Shown: positions 43,077 through 54,500 of the stretch, piece by piece | Layout of the letters: every line of letters begins with the position of its first letter | Position numbering within the stretch: the first letter of the stretch is position 1 | Origin: Sphaerosporella brunnea | Lineage: Eukaryota; Ascomycota; Pezizomycetes; Pezizales; Pyronemataceae | Direction: 5' to 3' | Assembly (NCBI GenBank): GCA_008704415.1 | Contig: VXIS01000114.1 | Span: 61,820-125,819 of the forward strand | Length of the DNA: 64,000 nt | The notes under the pieces: model-generated | Seen by the model: the letters and a program-made list of their open reading frames with translations, nothing else | The model's database searches: none | Told to the model about the DNA's origin: nothing | Position numbers and translations under genes: made by a program

Positions 43077-44119
43077 ATGTCCAAACGCCACATAACCGCT
43101 TTCTTTGCTCCTGTAGCAAGGAACAAGAAGCCGCGCCTCGACTTAAGCTCCAGCATCCCACCATCAATTCACCCAGGTTATCCGTTCCCAATTGCGAGCC
43201 TTCCAGCCACGCTACGGTTTAGCACAAGGCCGAAGCAGGACACTGATGGTGGCGAACCCAAAAGCTCAGCCGATGGCGAACCTGAAGAAATTGGGCCTTT
43301 GGTGCTCAACGACAAGCCAGATCTAGATATGCTTCACTTCCATCCATTTCTACACAAGGAGCTTGCGCGCGAATTATATCTCTTCCTCCGCCGGGAGTTG
43401 CCATTCTATCGGGTTACATACAAAATCAAACGGGAAGGGATCGATACCACAGTAAACACGCCGCGATAGTTAGTGCACTTCATTTCCACTGCACACACAT
43501 CCTTTGCTAAAGGCTGGTTGGCAGTACCTCGCTATTTGGCGTCGACGCTACATCTATCTTTCATCCTGACACCGGTGTCCTTCTCGACGCTAAAACGAAA
43601 CTTTCGGCAAAGCACGGATACGCCACCTGTGCTCCACGCCCGATACCACAGTGTTTGCGCTCGTTACTCGAGGTATGCACAAAACTCGTCTGGCCATAGA
43701 TCCACACTAAAAGACCTAGCATGTAGAAAAGAGGACCAATAGTGCCTACAATTTTCTCCTCGTAAACTACTACGCAAACGGCTCCGACTCCATATCGTCT
43801 GCCCTCACTGCACCCCAGTAATACCTGGTTGCTAAACCGATCTAGATTTCACTCGGACGATGAGTCATTCCTAGGCGAAAATCCAACCATTGCGTCGATG
43901 ACTCTTGGATCTACCCGGGACTTTGTCATGAAGCACAAGAGCTTGCTTGAGCAGAAGCTATCCCTCCCTTTGGCCCAAGGAGATTTGCTGGTAATGAAAG
44001 GAACGACGCAGTCGAGGTGGCTACATTCGGTTCCGAAAAGGAAGGAGGCAGGTCCGAGAATCAATTTGACATTTAGACATGCCAAAACCAAAGCCGGTAC
44101 GGCGAATTATTACAGGTAA
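43077..44119 (+). CDS. AlkB-type Fe(II)/2-oxoglutarate DNA dealkylase
   Basis: Oxidative repair enzyme of the ALKBH2/3 type that removes 1-methyladenine and 3-methylcytosine from DNA. Model: exons 43077-43468, 43525-43672, 43720-43796, 43846-44119; 296 aa. The introns (56, 47 and 49 nt) restore NTPRYTSLFGVDATSIFHPD, LLEHVEKRTNSAYNFLLVNY and NGSDSISFHSDDESFLG. Catalytic residues: iron ligands H208, D210 and H266 (RWLHSVPKR); 2-oxoglutarate-binding R277 and R283 in RINLTFR. The conserved MTLGSTRDFVMKHK block is intact. The start MSKRHITAFFAP carries ITAFF, like the core of a PCNA-interacting (PIP) box though with Lys in place of Gln; this suggests work at replication forks. An in-frame ATG at 42864 would add 71 poorly conserved residues. 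Confidence 0.9.
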
Positions 44120-44962
44120 GACGAAGTTGTTCGAGTATTTACCGGAGAAGAGTCGCTCACGAGAGCCGCAGATATAATGTGGGAACTGGACCAGTTTATC
44201 GGTGGGATGAAGAAGCTGGTGAGATGAGAATCTGGACGGATGAGAGAGAGAAGAGGAAAGAAGATATTGGGAAGAAAGAGGAGGGAGAGAAAGTGCTGGA
44301 AGGCGATAGCTAAGGAATCAATGCCCAAGGAGCACTGAAGGGGCTTCTTGCGACAATAGCAGCTGATACAAATGCTCAATATCTCCGACTCTCCAATGTC
44401 CTCGACCGTGTATCATGTGACGACACGGTTCTGGCCCTTCTGAGTGACGATTAGCGCCAATGCTGGCTTAGTCAGCGCAACATCTTTGCCTCTTTTACCT
44501 CACCCTGCATCCCGCAGAAGTTGAGTCGACACATCTCAAGGCGTTCACGTCCCCCGCCTCCACAATCACCACCAAACTTACCGGGTATTCGACGCCGCTC
44601 GTCTGCTCTGGTTCTTCCCTCACAGACCGAGGCAGCCTCGCTTGCCAGCTGCCCTGACAATGGCATCGTTAATACTGACCTCCGGGCATTCGCTACCCGT
44701 ATGAAAAGCTCCCTTTCATCAACTTTCTATTGTGGCAAAAGCTTCAGAATGCTAACACCATCTCCTCCTCGGAAGGCATTATCATCCGAACTTCTTCCGA
44801 CCGCCACAAGTGTCCTCGCAAACTCATGGAGCTTTCTACGACCCTTCCAGCAGGAGCGGCGCTCCCATAGCTTCTCTATCGCCACTCCCAGCGCATCGTC
44901 AAAGGTAGCTTGACACTGCGACACCACGTTTGGCGTGGAGCTGGGCTGATTGTTTGTAGACT
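44120..44962. other. Intergenic, YME1 promoter and 5' UTR
   Basis: An open frame of 130 codons (44521-44913) is Ser/Pro-rich with no conserved feature, and I do not call it. CT-rich DNA near 44930 is consistent with the YME1 leader. Confidence 0.5.
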
Positions 44963-47250
44963 ATGATACCCTCATTCATCAAGCCGACGACGATTCGCCC
45001 CGCGCACGGACTCGGTGCCTGCAGTGGCGGTCCTATGATCGCTGAGCGTATTCTGTTTTCAACTCTCCGGAAACCCGTCGCTGGGTTTGTTTCGCGTAAC
45101 TTTTCGTCGTTGTCCCCATTTTCTTTGAACCGTATCGCCCCTGCCCCGAGGCACCCGCAGCAATCGCAGATCCGTGCCATGATGTCATTCGGCGGAGGTC
45201 CCTCGCAGGCTACACTCTACCGTGCTGAACAAGTTGCCAACAATTCACCGCAGAATGCTCATGCCCAGGAACGCTTCTATGATCTCTTACTCCGCGCCAA
45301 TCTCCCTCAGGTCGTTGCCGACCGATACCAGAGCGGAATGTACGCCTCGAACAAAGGATGCGATGAAAAATATGGACGCGCGCTCGAAATGCTCTCCATG
45401 GCCGAAGATACCCCGCTTTCGATGGACGGATCAGCTGCCTTTGCCGGTGCGCGCGGTCTATCGCCCGATAAGATGCAAGCCGTTGGCCAGGCCGTTGCTG
45501 CCCGCACTCGCGGTGGAAACGTCTCGATCAATCACGGAAAGTCTGCTGGGAGCTCTGGTGGCCGGGAAGATCCAATCTATGTCGTCGTCGACGAATCGAT
45601 CGGAGGCTCTATCTTTAAGTGGATCAAGTTCCTGCTGTACTTTGCGCTCGTTGGATACATCGCTTTGGTCTTCCTGTCTCTTGCTGTCGAATTTACCGGC
45701 GTCATCAAGAGTACCCGTGGTCCTGCCAACAATGAAGCAACCCCTTCGCAGCAGACAGCTCGCTTCAGCGACGTCCACGGCTGCGACGAGGCCAAGGAAG
45801 AACTTCAGGAGCTGGTCGATTTTCTGAAGGACCCAAAACAGTTCTCAACCCTCGGTGGCAAGCTTCCTAAAGGTGTTCTGCTTGTTGGTCCTCCCGGAAC
45901 CGGAAAGACGCTTCTTGCTCGTGCCGTAGCCGGTGAAGCTGGCGTACCCTTCTTCTTCATGTCTGGCAGTGAATTTGACGAAGTCTATGTCGGTGTTGGT
46001 GCAAAGCGTGTGCGTGAGCTCTTTGCTCAGGCTCGTGCCAAGGCTCCTGCCATCGTGTTCATCGACGAATTGGACGCCATAGGAGGCAAACGGAATGAGA
46101 GGGATGCTGCGTACGTCAAACAGACTCTTAACCAGCTCTTGGTTGATCTCGATGGATTCTCTCAGAACAGCGGTGTCATCTTCCTTGCGGCGACCAATTT
46201 CCCCCAAATGTTGGACAAGGCTCTTACCCGACCGGGACGTTTCGACAGAAGCGTCACTGTTCCCTTACCCGACGTGCGTGGCCGCATCCAGATCATCAAG
46301 CACCACATGAAGAAGATTCAAGCAGCCGACACTGTTGATCCTTCCCTTCTGGCTCGCGGAACCCCCGGGTTCTCTGGTGCTGCTTTGGAAAACATGGTCA
46401 ACCAGGCTGCCGTCCGCGCGAGCAGACTCAAAGCTAAGTCGGTCAGCATGGAGCATTTCGACTGGGCAAAGGACAAGATCATGATGGGAGCCGAGAGGCG
46501 CTCTGCCGTGATTCCACCCAAGGAGCGGATTATGACTGCTTACCACGAGGGTGGACACACTCTTGTGGGACTCTTTACCGAAGGCCACACCCCCGTCTAC
46601 AAGGTTACCATCCTGCCCCGAGGCCAGGCTCTCGGTATCACGCACTATCTTCCTGAGGGCGATCAGTTGAGCATTACCAAGAAGCAGTGCATGGCTCAGA
46701 TCGATGCTGCACTTGGCGGAAAAATCGCCGAGGAGATAGTGTATGGCCCTGACAACGTTACTGGAGGATGTGCTTCGGTTCGTATTCCACAGCCCTACTG
46801 ATGTGAACATCGCTTACACGTTGATAGGATCTGAGCGCCGCTACCAGAGTTGCAAGGATGATGGTGACGCGACTCGGCATGTCAGAACGTCTGGGAGACG
46901 TAGATCTCTCAGACGAGCGCGAGCTCTCATCCGAGACCAAATCGCTCATCGAGACCGAGGTCAAGCGCCTCATTGATGATGCCCGCGCTCGTGCCACCAA
47001 GATCATCATGGAGAAGCGAAAGGAGCTGGACATGCTCGCTAATGCGCTGGTCGAATACGAGACGCTGAGTGCGGATGAAATCCAGAAGGTGTTGAAGGGC
47101 GAGAAGCTTCCTGGAAAGGAGGAGATCATTAAAGTGCCCCTCAAGCTTCCTGAGGGTGTCTACTCTGGCCCTACCCTCGAGGGCGGACCCGGAAATACCG
47201 GCGAGGTGCAGCCGTCGAAACCTGCCGACGGTAAGACGGGGAGTGTATAG
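44963..47250 (+). CDS. YME1: Mitochondrial i-AAA protease Yme1
   Basis: ATP-dependent zinc metalloprotease of the mitochondrial inner membrane with its active site facing the intermembrane space; it degrades unassembled and damaged proteins. Model: exons 44963-46777 and 46828-47250, 745 aa; the 50-nt intron joins GGCAS to [13 protein letters not shown] in phase 0. Order: Arg/Ser-rich targeting region (about 1-70), a helical N-terminal domain with the [11 protein letters not shown] block, one membrane span (about 216-243, [20 protein letters not shown]), AAA+ module with Walker A GPPGTGKT (309-316), Walker [13 protein letters not shown] and second region of homology [18 protein letters not shown], then the protease with HEGGH at 528-532. 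A single membrane span separates it from m-AAA subunits. The C-terminal tail after residue 700 is Gly/Pro-rich. Confidence 0.97.
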
Positions 47251-48101
47251 ATATGTTGTTGTAAGGTTCAGGAGTTTTGATGATGGATGATAACCTCAAG
47301 GAGCTTTTGTTCTTTTCGTATTTGTATTGCACTGCACACAACCTTTTCTTCTTTTTTTGTCTGGTTCTTTTTCCTGTTTGTTCTGTGAGATTCGCCCATT
47401 CTGTTTCGGATGGATGGATACTCGCACTCCATATCATGCTCTCCCACGCTTTTTTCATTGCATCGGGTTCTAGGTTGGCTGGTTGGTTGGCCGGTCAGGG
47501 GCGTCTATTATCTACGGGCCCTGGCACTGGGTTTTCCTTTTCCTTTTTTTGTCAATTTTATTTGCTATGTACATATACATGATTCGATTGGGTCGGCAAG
47601 ATGCTTGGGTATGCATTGACGGTGCATACTCGAGGGAATGATAGAATCTTATGGATTTTTCATTCAATGATGGCTTGTTGCAAACGTATGATGAGGCCGG
47701 ATAAAGGATTTGACCGGGTTGTTGTGTGGAAACGGCAGTGCTCTTGCTGAAGTTCCATAGGATATGCGTGCGTTCTCATGACGCCGAATCGCCCACCTTC
47801 CATAACTTGTCGGGATGGCATTGCACGAGTCAGAACCTCTGTGTATTATATTCGCCGACCAGAGGGTTTCCCTCCGATGGCGGGTTGTTCCGGGAGGAGA
47901 AGGCCAATCCTACAGTACCAAGGTCGGTCAAGTTGTGGTGATTAGAAGTGGTCGAGGCCTGATGGCCATGGCATTTTTTTTTTTTAAGCCGGTCTCTTTC
48001 CCCTTATACCTTTTTCCTTTGTCTCTTTCAATCTGGTATTCACGTCGATAGGATATGGGAGGGGTCTGCCATAATCTTTAGAGGTTGCATGCAGGCAATA
48101 A
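47251..48101. other. Non-coding, YME1 3' region onward
   Basis: T-rich 3' UTR-like DNA (47290-47370) grading into sequence without coding signal. This begins the gene-poor part that runs to the end of the window. Confidence 0.5.
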
Positions 48102-48355
48102 GGGCCCGTTTGGATTTTGCTCAGTACCGGTATCGGTATGATACCCGTTCAAAAAAAAATATATTGCACCCTCAAACCCAGCCCTAGATGGTGAGGCGGT
48201 GGGTGAAGCCTCGCGCCTCAGTACCGAAAAAAAGTTGGATGCTGACCTCGCGAGGTCAGTATGAGTTTTGAGAGGGTAGAGCCGCACAGTTATCGGTACT
48301 TGAGATTACCATACGGGTTCGGTATTTGGCCTCAGTACCGTTGAAACGGCCGTTT
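48102..48355. repeat. Possible MITE-like element with imperfect terminal repeats
   Basis: The left end reads GGGCCCGTTTGGATTTTGCT and the right end, reverse-complemented, begins AAACGGCCGTTTCAAC; both share GGNCCGTTT and then a CTCAGTACCG block (48120-48129 direct, 48331-48340 in the right arm, plus an internal copy at 48217-48226). The right arm contains the 12-bp palindrome AAACGGCCGTTT. The size (about 254 bp) and lack of coding fit a small non-autonomous DNA element. No clear target-site duplication is visible, so this is tentative. Confidence 0.3.
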
Positions 48356-49007
48356 CGTGTCATACTGAGGGGCATCACGACTTGTCACTCGGACAAGAGC
48401 CAGCCGGTAGAACTGTTCCGGACACAGACGCTTCACGCCTTACACATCCACACAACGTCGTGGGTGTTGATTTAAGGGCCCCCCGCCCGCGCTATACACC
48501 CAGTTTTCTTATGTAAACTGTAAGCCGGAAAGCTTTGTCGGGACACTTGTCAGACTGTATTGTCGGCCTTTTTGTGGGGCAGAAAATGAAAGGGCCAGCC
48601 AGTCGAGGCTGTGGCTGTACTTCTTAGTCTGCAGGCTGCTCTGGGTACTGCCGAATTTGTTCGACGATTGATCCAGCTCGCGGTCGGGCACAGGCGGCGA
48701 GCGGAGTTTTTTTTAACGCCGCCCGGGTTACCGCATAAGCTTAGAAACAAGAGACTCGACGGCGCGAATAGAACAGTAGAAAAATGTGTGTGGATGAAAT
48801 GTAACACCGGATTCGCGGATTTGTGGAAGTGGTGTGCAGGGCCCACAACACCCGAACGCCCTGTCCTCTCTCCAAAAAGCACTGTGCAGTGGCAAGTAGT
48901 GGTGAACTTCGCGCCGTCGGGTCCAAGTTTATGCGGTGCACGACCGAGTGATAGACTCTACCTGTTAATGCATCATGACATGAAACATCTGTAATTAGGT
49001 AGAGTCA
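48356..49007. other. Non-coding spacer before initiator tRNA copy 2
   Basis: No gene or repeat is seen in this 650-bp stretch; the open frames are short and biased. Confidence 0.45.
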
Positions 49008-49079
49008 AGCAGCATGGCGCAGCGGAAGCGCGCCGGGCTCATAACCCGGAGGTCCCTGGATCGAAACCAGGTGCTGCTA
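49008..49079 (+). tRNA. Initiator tRNA-Met(CAT), copy 2
   Basis: Base-for-base identical to copies 1 and 3 over 72 nt, including AGCAGCA/TGCTGCT, GGGCTCATAACCC and the initiator T loop ATCGAAA. A T10 terminator begins 4 nt downstream. A LINE remnant in opposite orientation abuts its 3' side. Confidence 0.97.
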
Positions 49080-49084
49080 GAAAT

Positions 49085-49930
49085 TTTTTTTTTCTGCCTT
49101 CCTTTTTTTTAAAAAAAAAAGGTTTATTGTTTACTGAAGTACTTCGGCACATACGTTGGCTCTTATGCATGCATGCAGATGGAAGAAGTATCGGTTTGTT
49201 TGTAATGTAACAACAGAAAAGCAAGCCGTGGCCACCTGGACCGAATCACTCCTCCTCCGATTCCTCCTCGCTGGATGATGACGAGTCATCTTCCTCTGCC
49301 ACGGATTGTCGGACTTTTGTATCTCGCAGCAACTGCAAGATATGCGGAGTAGCCTTTTCCTCCCTGAAAAGCTCTGCCACTGCCCGCCACCGCCAACCGC
49401 TACCCAAGGTGCTAGCTCTTTTTCCACAGAGCGCCAAAGCGTGCGAATCTGGGCAGCCACCTATCGCACTCCTTAAAGAGGTTCTCCCTTGTTTGCTGCC
49501 TGCCCGAGAGGCAAAACCAGCACTCGTCGGAGTCCCTCTTGTGGAGTTTCTCCTTGAGGTAAGGTGCCGTAATCGCGTGGCCGGTAAGAAGTTGGTGATA
49601 CCGGGACGCTAGCGCCTTCCTTCCTTTCTTTCTTGAGGGCTGGCCGAAAGCCAGACTTCTCCCGAGGCGCATAGGATGCGCCGGGCTTCGGAGGCCTTGC
49701 GCTTTAGGTGGGGCAAACTGGCCTGGCGTAAAAGCGCTTCGTTGAGGGCTCTGGCTGGCGACGATGCTGCATCCTTGGCCATCATACCGGCGAACTCGTT
49801 CGGCATGACTAGGGACCCGTCGTAGGGTAAGGGAGCAACCACGGTCCGACAGTTCACGACTCGACGAGCCATCCATCGGCCGGGGCCGAAGCAAGTATCG
49901 GTGCGCACTTAGAAAGACTGGCCCGCAACT
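49085..49930 (-). mobile_element. Second Tad-like LINE remnant, C-terminal ORF2 fragment
   Basis: Minus-strand frames encode the end of a LINE polyprotein related to, but different from, the one at 17.7 kb. They show KALASRYHQL, then a variant knuckle CWFC-x9-E-x4-C (CWFCLSGRQQTRENLFKEC), and a tail WRAVAELFREEKATPHILQL ending in an acidic Ser/Glu stretch at 49246. An upstream piece, EFAGMMAKDAASSPARALNE, lies in another frame, so at least two frame changes separate the parts. A-rich DNA on the minus strand (49083-49125) next to the tRNA may be its tail. The 5' limit is approximate. Confidence 0.7.
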
Positions 49931-51477
49931 CAACATACCCAAAATCTTCACTTCCACACACTTCACTTCTCCGCTTCTGCCTTGAGGATTCCCAGCCCTA
50001 TATAATGTGCCCGTGCCTATCGATGCAGGGCCTAGATACATTCTTGAAAAATTTGGGCACCCTCCTTTGGAAGCGAAAGCTATCAGTACCCAAGATATCC
50101 GGACTTTCTGTCTGTGTGCAGAGATTTGATACCCCTTGAAATGTGACAGGAAATACAGCAAAAAAGAAGAGGGTGGTAGGTTTACCTTTTAGTGAAGGAC
50201 TGGCACCTTGCGGGCCCGCCTTCGCCCGCTAGCGGCCACCACGACAACAAGTTTCTCAACCTCGGCATGGAAAACACGGCTAGCGGTATTAGAGCGGCCG
50301 TCGATATTCGTTGCCGACCCCGCCTTCCAATGCGTATTGCATATGTAAGTGGTGGCACAGGGAAATGTAGCCACTGCGAGTGAAATCTACAAGTGCCATT
50401 GCACCAGCCGTGGATGGGCCTCGAACTTTGCGGAGCGGCCGACTGAGATCCCAGCTAGCTATTGCACTGGTTGGCTCCTGGAGAGAAGCCAGCTGAATGA
50501 GAGTTACGACTGCAAAGGCGTTGTGTTCATCGTGGCACTTTGAAAGATAAAACTGGCGTGAGTTGATTTCGGAGAGCACCCAAGAAAGCACTGACTTAGA
50601 TACCTAGCTACGTACTTAATACTTATGTATGTCTTGGGAGAGCCAGAACCCTCCCCAGGCCTCAGCACCGTCAATCCCAGCGAGTAGTACATATCTGCAC
50701 CTCTTTCAGCAGCTGCAGCAGATGCTGCTAAGGCTGCTAGATAAACATTTCCTTCTGTTTAGTCCCCGTATCTTGCGTGCCATCATTCAAGTTTGGACCG
50801 GGCTATGTAGGTAGTAGGTACTCTAGTTGAATTCGGCCTTTCGCGCGATACAGAGCCCAGCACAACTCGCTCGCCCATCCTTCGGTGATGACTGGTCCAG
50901 GCCGAAATCTTCGTATCTCCCGGCTCCGCTGTGGGAAGAGGGGGGGGGGGGGGCGCATGGATGGCGTTGTGCTCATCGACGGCCGCGCCGTTCATACATA
51001 CGCCCGGGCTTTCGAAGGGCCCGCAGACCCATTTGCGGAGTCCCTGCCTCTTCTAGGGTGGGTGTGGCACTATCAGCAAGGCGACGCTTGGTGATGGCGA
51101 TCCGTCCGGTGCTTCTTTGATTAAGCATGACGCCGACGATCGCGAGCAGTTGATGTTGCGCGGGGAAATAGACGGAGTCATGGCGATGCACTCGATCCCG
51201 GCCGGCCGGCGGCCATCATCATCAGCTCTGCACCCGAACAGGTTAGATTGATTCATTGAGGGAAATATTGCTGAGACATTAAGAGCTGGAGTGACGAGGG
51301 AGTGTTTTTTTTTTTCCTTGGGCCACGGAGAGGGTCCCATTGTTTCTTAGATCGACAACTAGCGACGGTTAACGGAAATAACTCTTCTGGAAAGTCGTGC
51401 CAAAAAAAATTCACGACATGACCTAACCATCCCAAAATCAAAATGAAACAAAATAATTTCTTGAGAAAAACAGATTC
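49931..51477. other. Non-coding, with G14 tract
   Basis: No gene is seen. It contains G14 at 50940-50953 and several TACCTA/TAGGTA hexamers (50601, 50808, 50815). AAAAAC at about 51466 is the oligo(T) terminator of initiator tRNA copy 3 on the minus strand. Confidence 0.5.
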
Positions 51478-51549
51478 TAGCAGCACCTGGTTTCGATCCA
51501 GGGACCTCCGGGTTATGAGCCCGGCGCGCTTCCGCTGCGCCATGCTGCT
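51478..51549 (-). tRNA. Initiator tRNA-Met(CAT), copy 3
   Basis: Identical over all 72 nt to copies 1 and 2, with the same A1-T72 pair, GGG/CCC anticodon stem and A54-containing T loop. Its immediate flanks differ from those of the other copies, so the duplicated unit is limited to the gene itself. Confidence 0.97.
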
Positions 51550-54500
51550 GAGAGCTGTCAAATCTGGCCCAATACAATTCAATAAACAATTTCCGTCAAC
51601 CGAAACTTTTAGAAAGTAGTCCCTTCCGGTGCCAAGAAAAGCGTTGATTAAGCCATTGACAACCACATAAAATTGTGGTGAAAACGGACAACAGGATCGT
51701 TTAGGGTCGAAATGGAGTAATAAAGGGAGATAAATGTGCGCAGTGATTCATGATACGTCACTCGTTAGACATCTCTCGGTGTTCTACTATCGGATTCTGC
51801 TATTAGTCCGAGCCCTGTGTTAGGAGATCTTACTGGACCAATGAAAAGACGTACAAGAAACGAAGCGGTACCTCGATAGGTAGCTTGAACTAGCTAGAAG
51901 CAACTAGAACCTCCGAACAAAGAACGCTGACCGAGTGATAAAACATGAACTACTTCGGTCGTCGTTCGGAAATGTCTTGGTCTTGATCGCCTGTCTAAGA
52001 AACGGCCATGGATCTTCGTCGATAGACTACTGTATACCGGGTGCCTGGGTAATAGATCACCAGAAAAAGGTGAGTGCATACAGTCAGTCAGCACGCGATT
52101 CGTGATTCAGTTTGTTTTGAAATATTATGCCCGTTTGACAATCGGGATCTTCAGTCTGCCCTATCTTGGCCTTGGCCTGGCCCCCCTCCGATGGTTTTGT
52201 CTTGTCGTTAATCCGGAACCAGTCAGCCCCAAAACCCACAGCTTTTCATGACCGATGTTTTCCCCTCGGCGCATGATATCCAATGATCAACTCGGCGGCG
52301 GCGGCGAACTCGCCAGCCGGTAGCCACGGGGGCACTGAAGGAGCCTCTTCCTTGTTTTTCAATATTGCCCCTTGGCTCCGTGGGCCTCGTATTGGAGCGG
52401 CCTTGATACTCAACCAAAGCAAACCTCCGTCACGTCAAGACGACTCAGGAGTTGAAACGGTACAACGAGCTCGAGGAGAGGAGGAGGCGGAGGGGGGGGG
52501 GGGAACAATGCGGTGGCAACAATATCCACACTCGGCCAACCACCTCCGGAGGAGCGCAGCGGCCAATCTCACCGTGAAAAGGGTCCACCGATAAACAAGC
52601 TCACCTGAGCAGGAGTCACGCCACACCCGCTAAGCGTCCCGTCCCGCCCCCCTTCCCGCCATGAAACCTGTTGTGCAAATCCATTGCGAAGCTTGCCACC
52701 GTGCCCTCCGTGCAGGTAGGCGGACTGTTCCTCATGGCCACCACGCGCCCTTCGGGCCGCAACGTGAGAACTGCCCAAGCGAGTGACAACACATGCCCCC
52801 TCCCCCCCCCCCCCCAAATTCTCGTTTTCTCTCACCGAGGTTAAAGGATCTCGGCAGACACAAAACCGCTCACGCAGAAAAAAAAAAATGTGTTGTGCCT
52901 CATCGCATGATGCCTGACCACCACCACCAAAAACCACCAACCACCACCACCACCACCACACGCGAGAGTAGAGGTAGAGTATCACAACGTTAACCCCCAC
53001 CCCACGGCGTAGACGACGTGTTGGGTCAGCTGCCGTGCTGGTGGTCTCGCCACCCGGACATTCTGCCGACCAGTTTGCCAATGAAAATGTTTCTCGCTCA
53101 GCCCCCAAGAACCAATGCTCCGGTGTTGGCGTGGCAGTGTTAACGTTCTGACCCGCGCGCGGGTGGACTATTGGCCTACCTAAATGTCTCGCGGACAAAT
53201 GACACAAACTTGGTAGCGGTGCTGTACTCAGTACAGAGGGGAACAATGGCCCTCGGTAGTTGTAAGGTAAGGCGGCGGTGATACTATGAGGAGCTATACC
53301 TGACAAACGGTGGCATCAGTGGCTTAGAGTGAGGTCCCTGAGCAAGAAGCATGACCTCCAAAACTACGGTTGCAAGTAATTCTTCCATTGGATGGCAGCT
53401 GGGGATAGAGGAAATTCCTGTTTCTTGGGCTGGCTGGCGCGGATTGTCTCCTTGCTGAAATCGTGATCATCACTCGATTAACGGACGAGGCTTCTGACAA
53501 GGCATAGCCCCATGGCTAGACCAGATCAGCTCAAATCCATACCGGCTGAGATCTAGAGTAGAGTAGCATGGCACAGCTCATTACTTTATTTGGAGGGCGG
53601 AAATAGCTCTCAACCACTCAGCATACAGAGTTGAGATACTCTAACGAGGCTCAAAACGCTGATAATCAAACCAGTGGCGTTGAGGTCGGGGAGCTAGTAT
53701 ACTTGAGCTGAACGCCACATATAGACTCTGAGGACCACTAAGTAGGCCACAGCGGTTCGCACGCCCGATGCTTGCCGGCGGGCGGCGAAGACGCGGCCAA
53801 GAAGGCGAGACTGTGTCAGAGTTTTGGATGCTGGTAAATCCGGGGATTGGGCGTGATGATGATGGATGATGCCGATCAACACCGTCCATCAAGGAGAGCA
53901 CGAGACCGCACATATGCACTCTTTTGCGTGTATCTACCACACGGTGCGGCGATGTGGTCATCAGGCAGCAAGCAAGTCCAGGCGTACATATGCAAAGACA
54001 GGTAGCCGTGGTTTAGTTGGCGCGCAACACATGGGCCAACTCCGGTCGCTTCGACTTCGTCGTCGACTAGGGAGTGGTGTGGACGACGAAGAGGGGGGGG
54101 GGGGGTAACCATAGCCCGCTTTCCTGCTTTCCAGCTTGTCCGGGCTTTCGGCTCACCGGTGTTGGAGTGTGTTGCCGAAGGGCAAAGGAATTCTAAGACA
54201 CCCCGCAAACTAGAGGCCCTTTAGTCTGCGGCAGATGTGCGCATGCCTGTCCCACGACGATCATGGAAGTCAGGATACCAGTTGGGTAGGACGAGTTATC
54301 GGTTCCCTTGATCGTTCTTTGTTGTTATTGTTTTTTTTGTCTTGTCTTCGAAACCACCCAAGTCTCGACCTGACGATGTTCTGTCCGATATGTCGCATTC
54401 CAAGCTACTGAGTCAGCCACGGCTACAGTTCTCTTAGTAGTAAGATCGCTTCGCTGGATGCAGGACGGGGCTGGGCGAGCGTCGAGACCAAGCAGCGTGC

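Noticed and set aside
52569..53306. 245-codon minus-strand frame with poly-Trp
   Set aside because: Trp and Gly runs come from CCA repeats and a C14 tract; no plausible protein.
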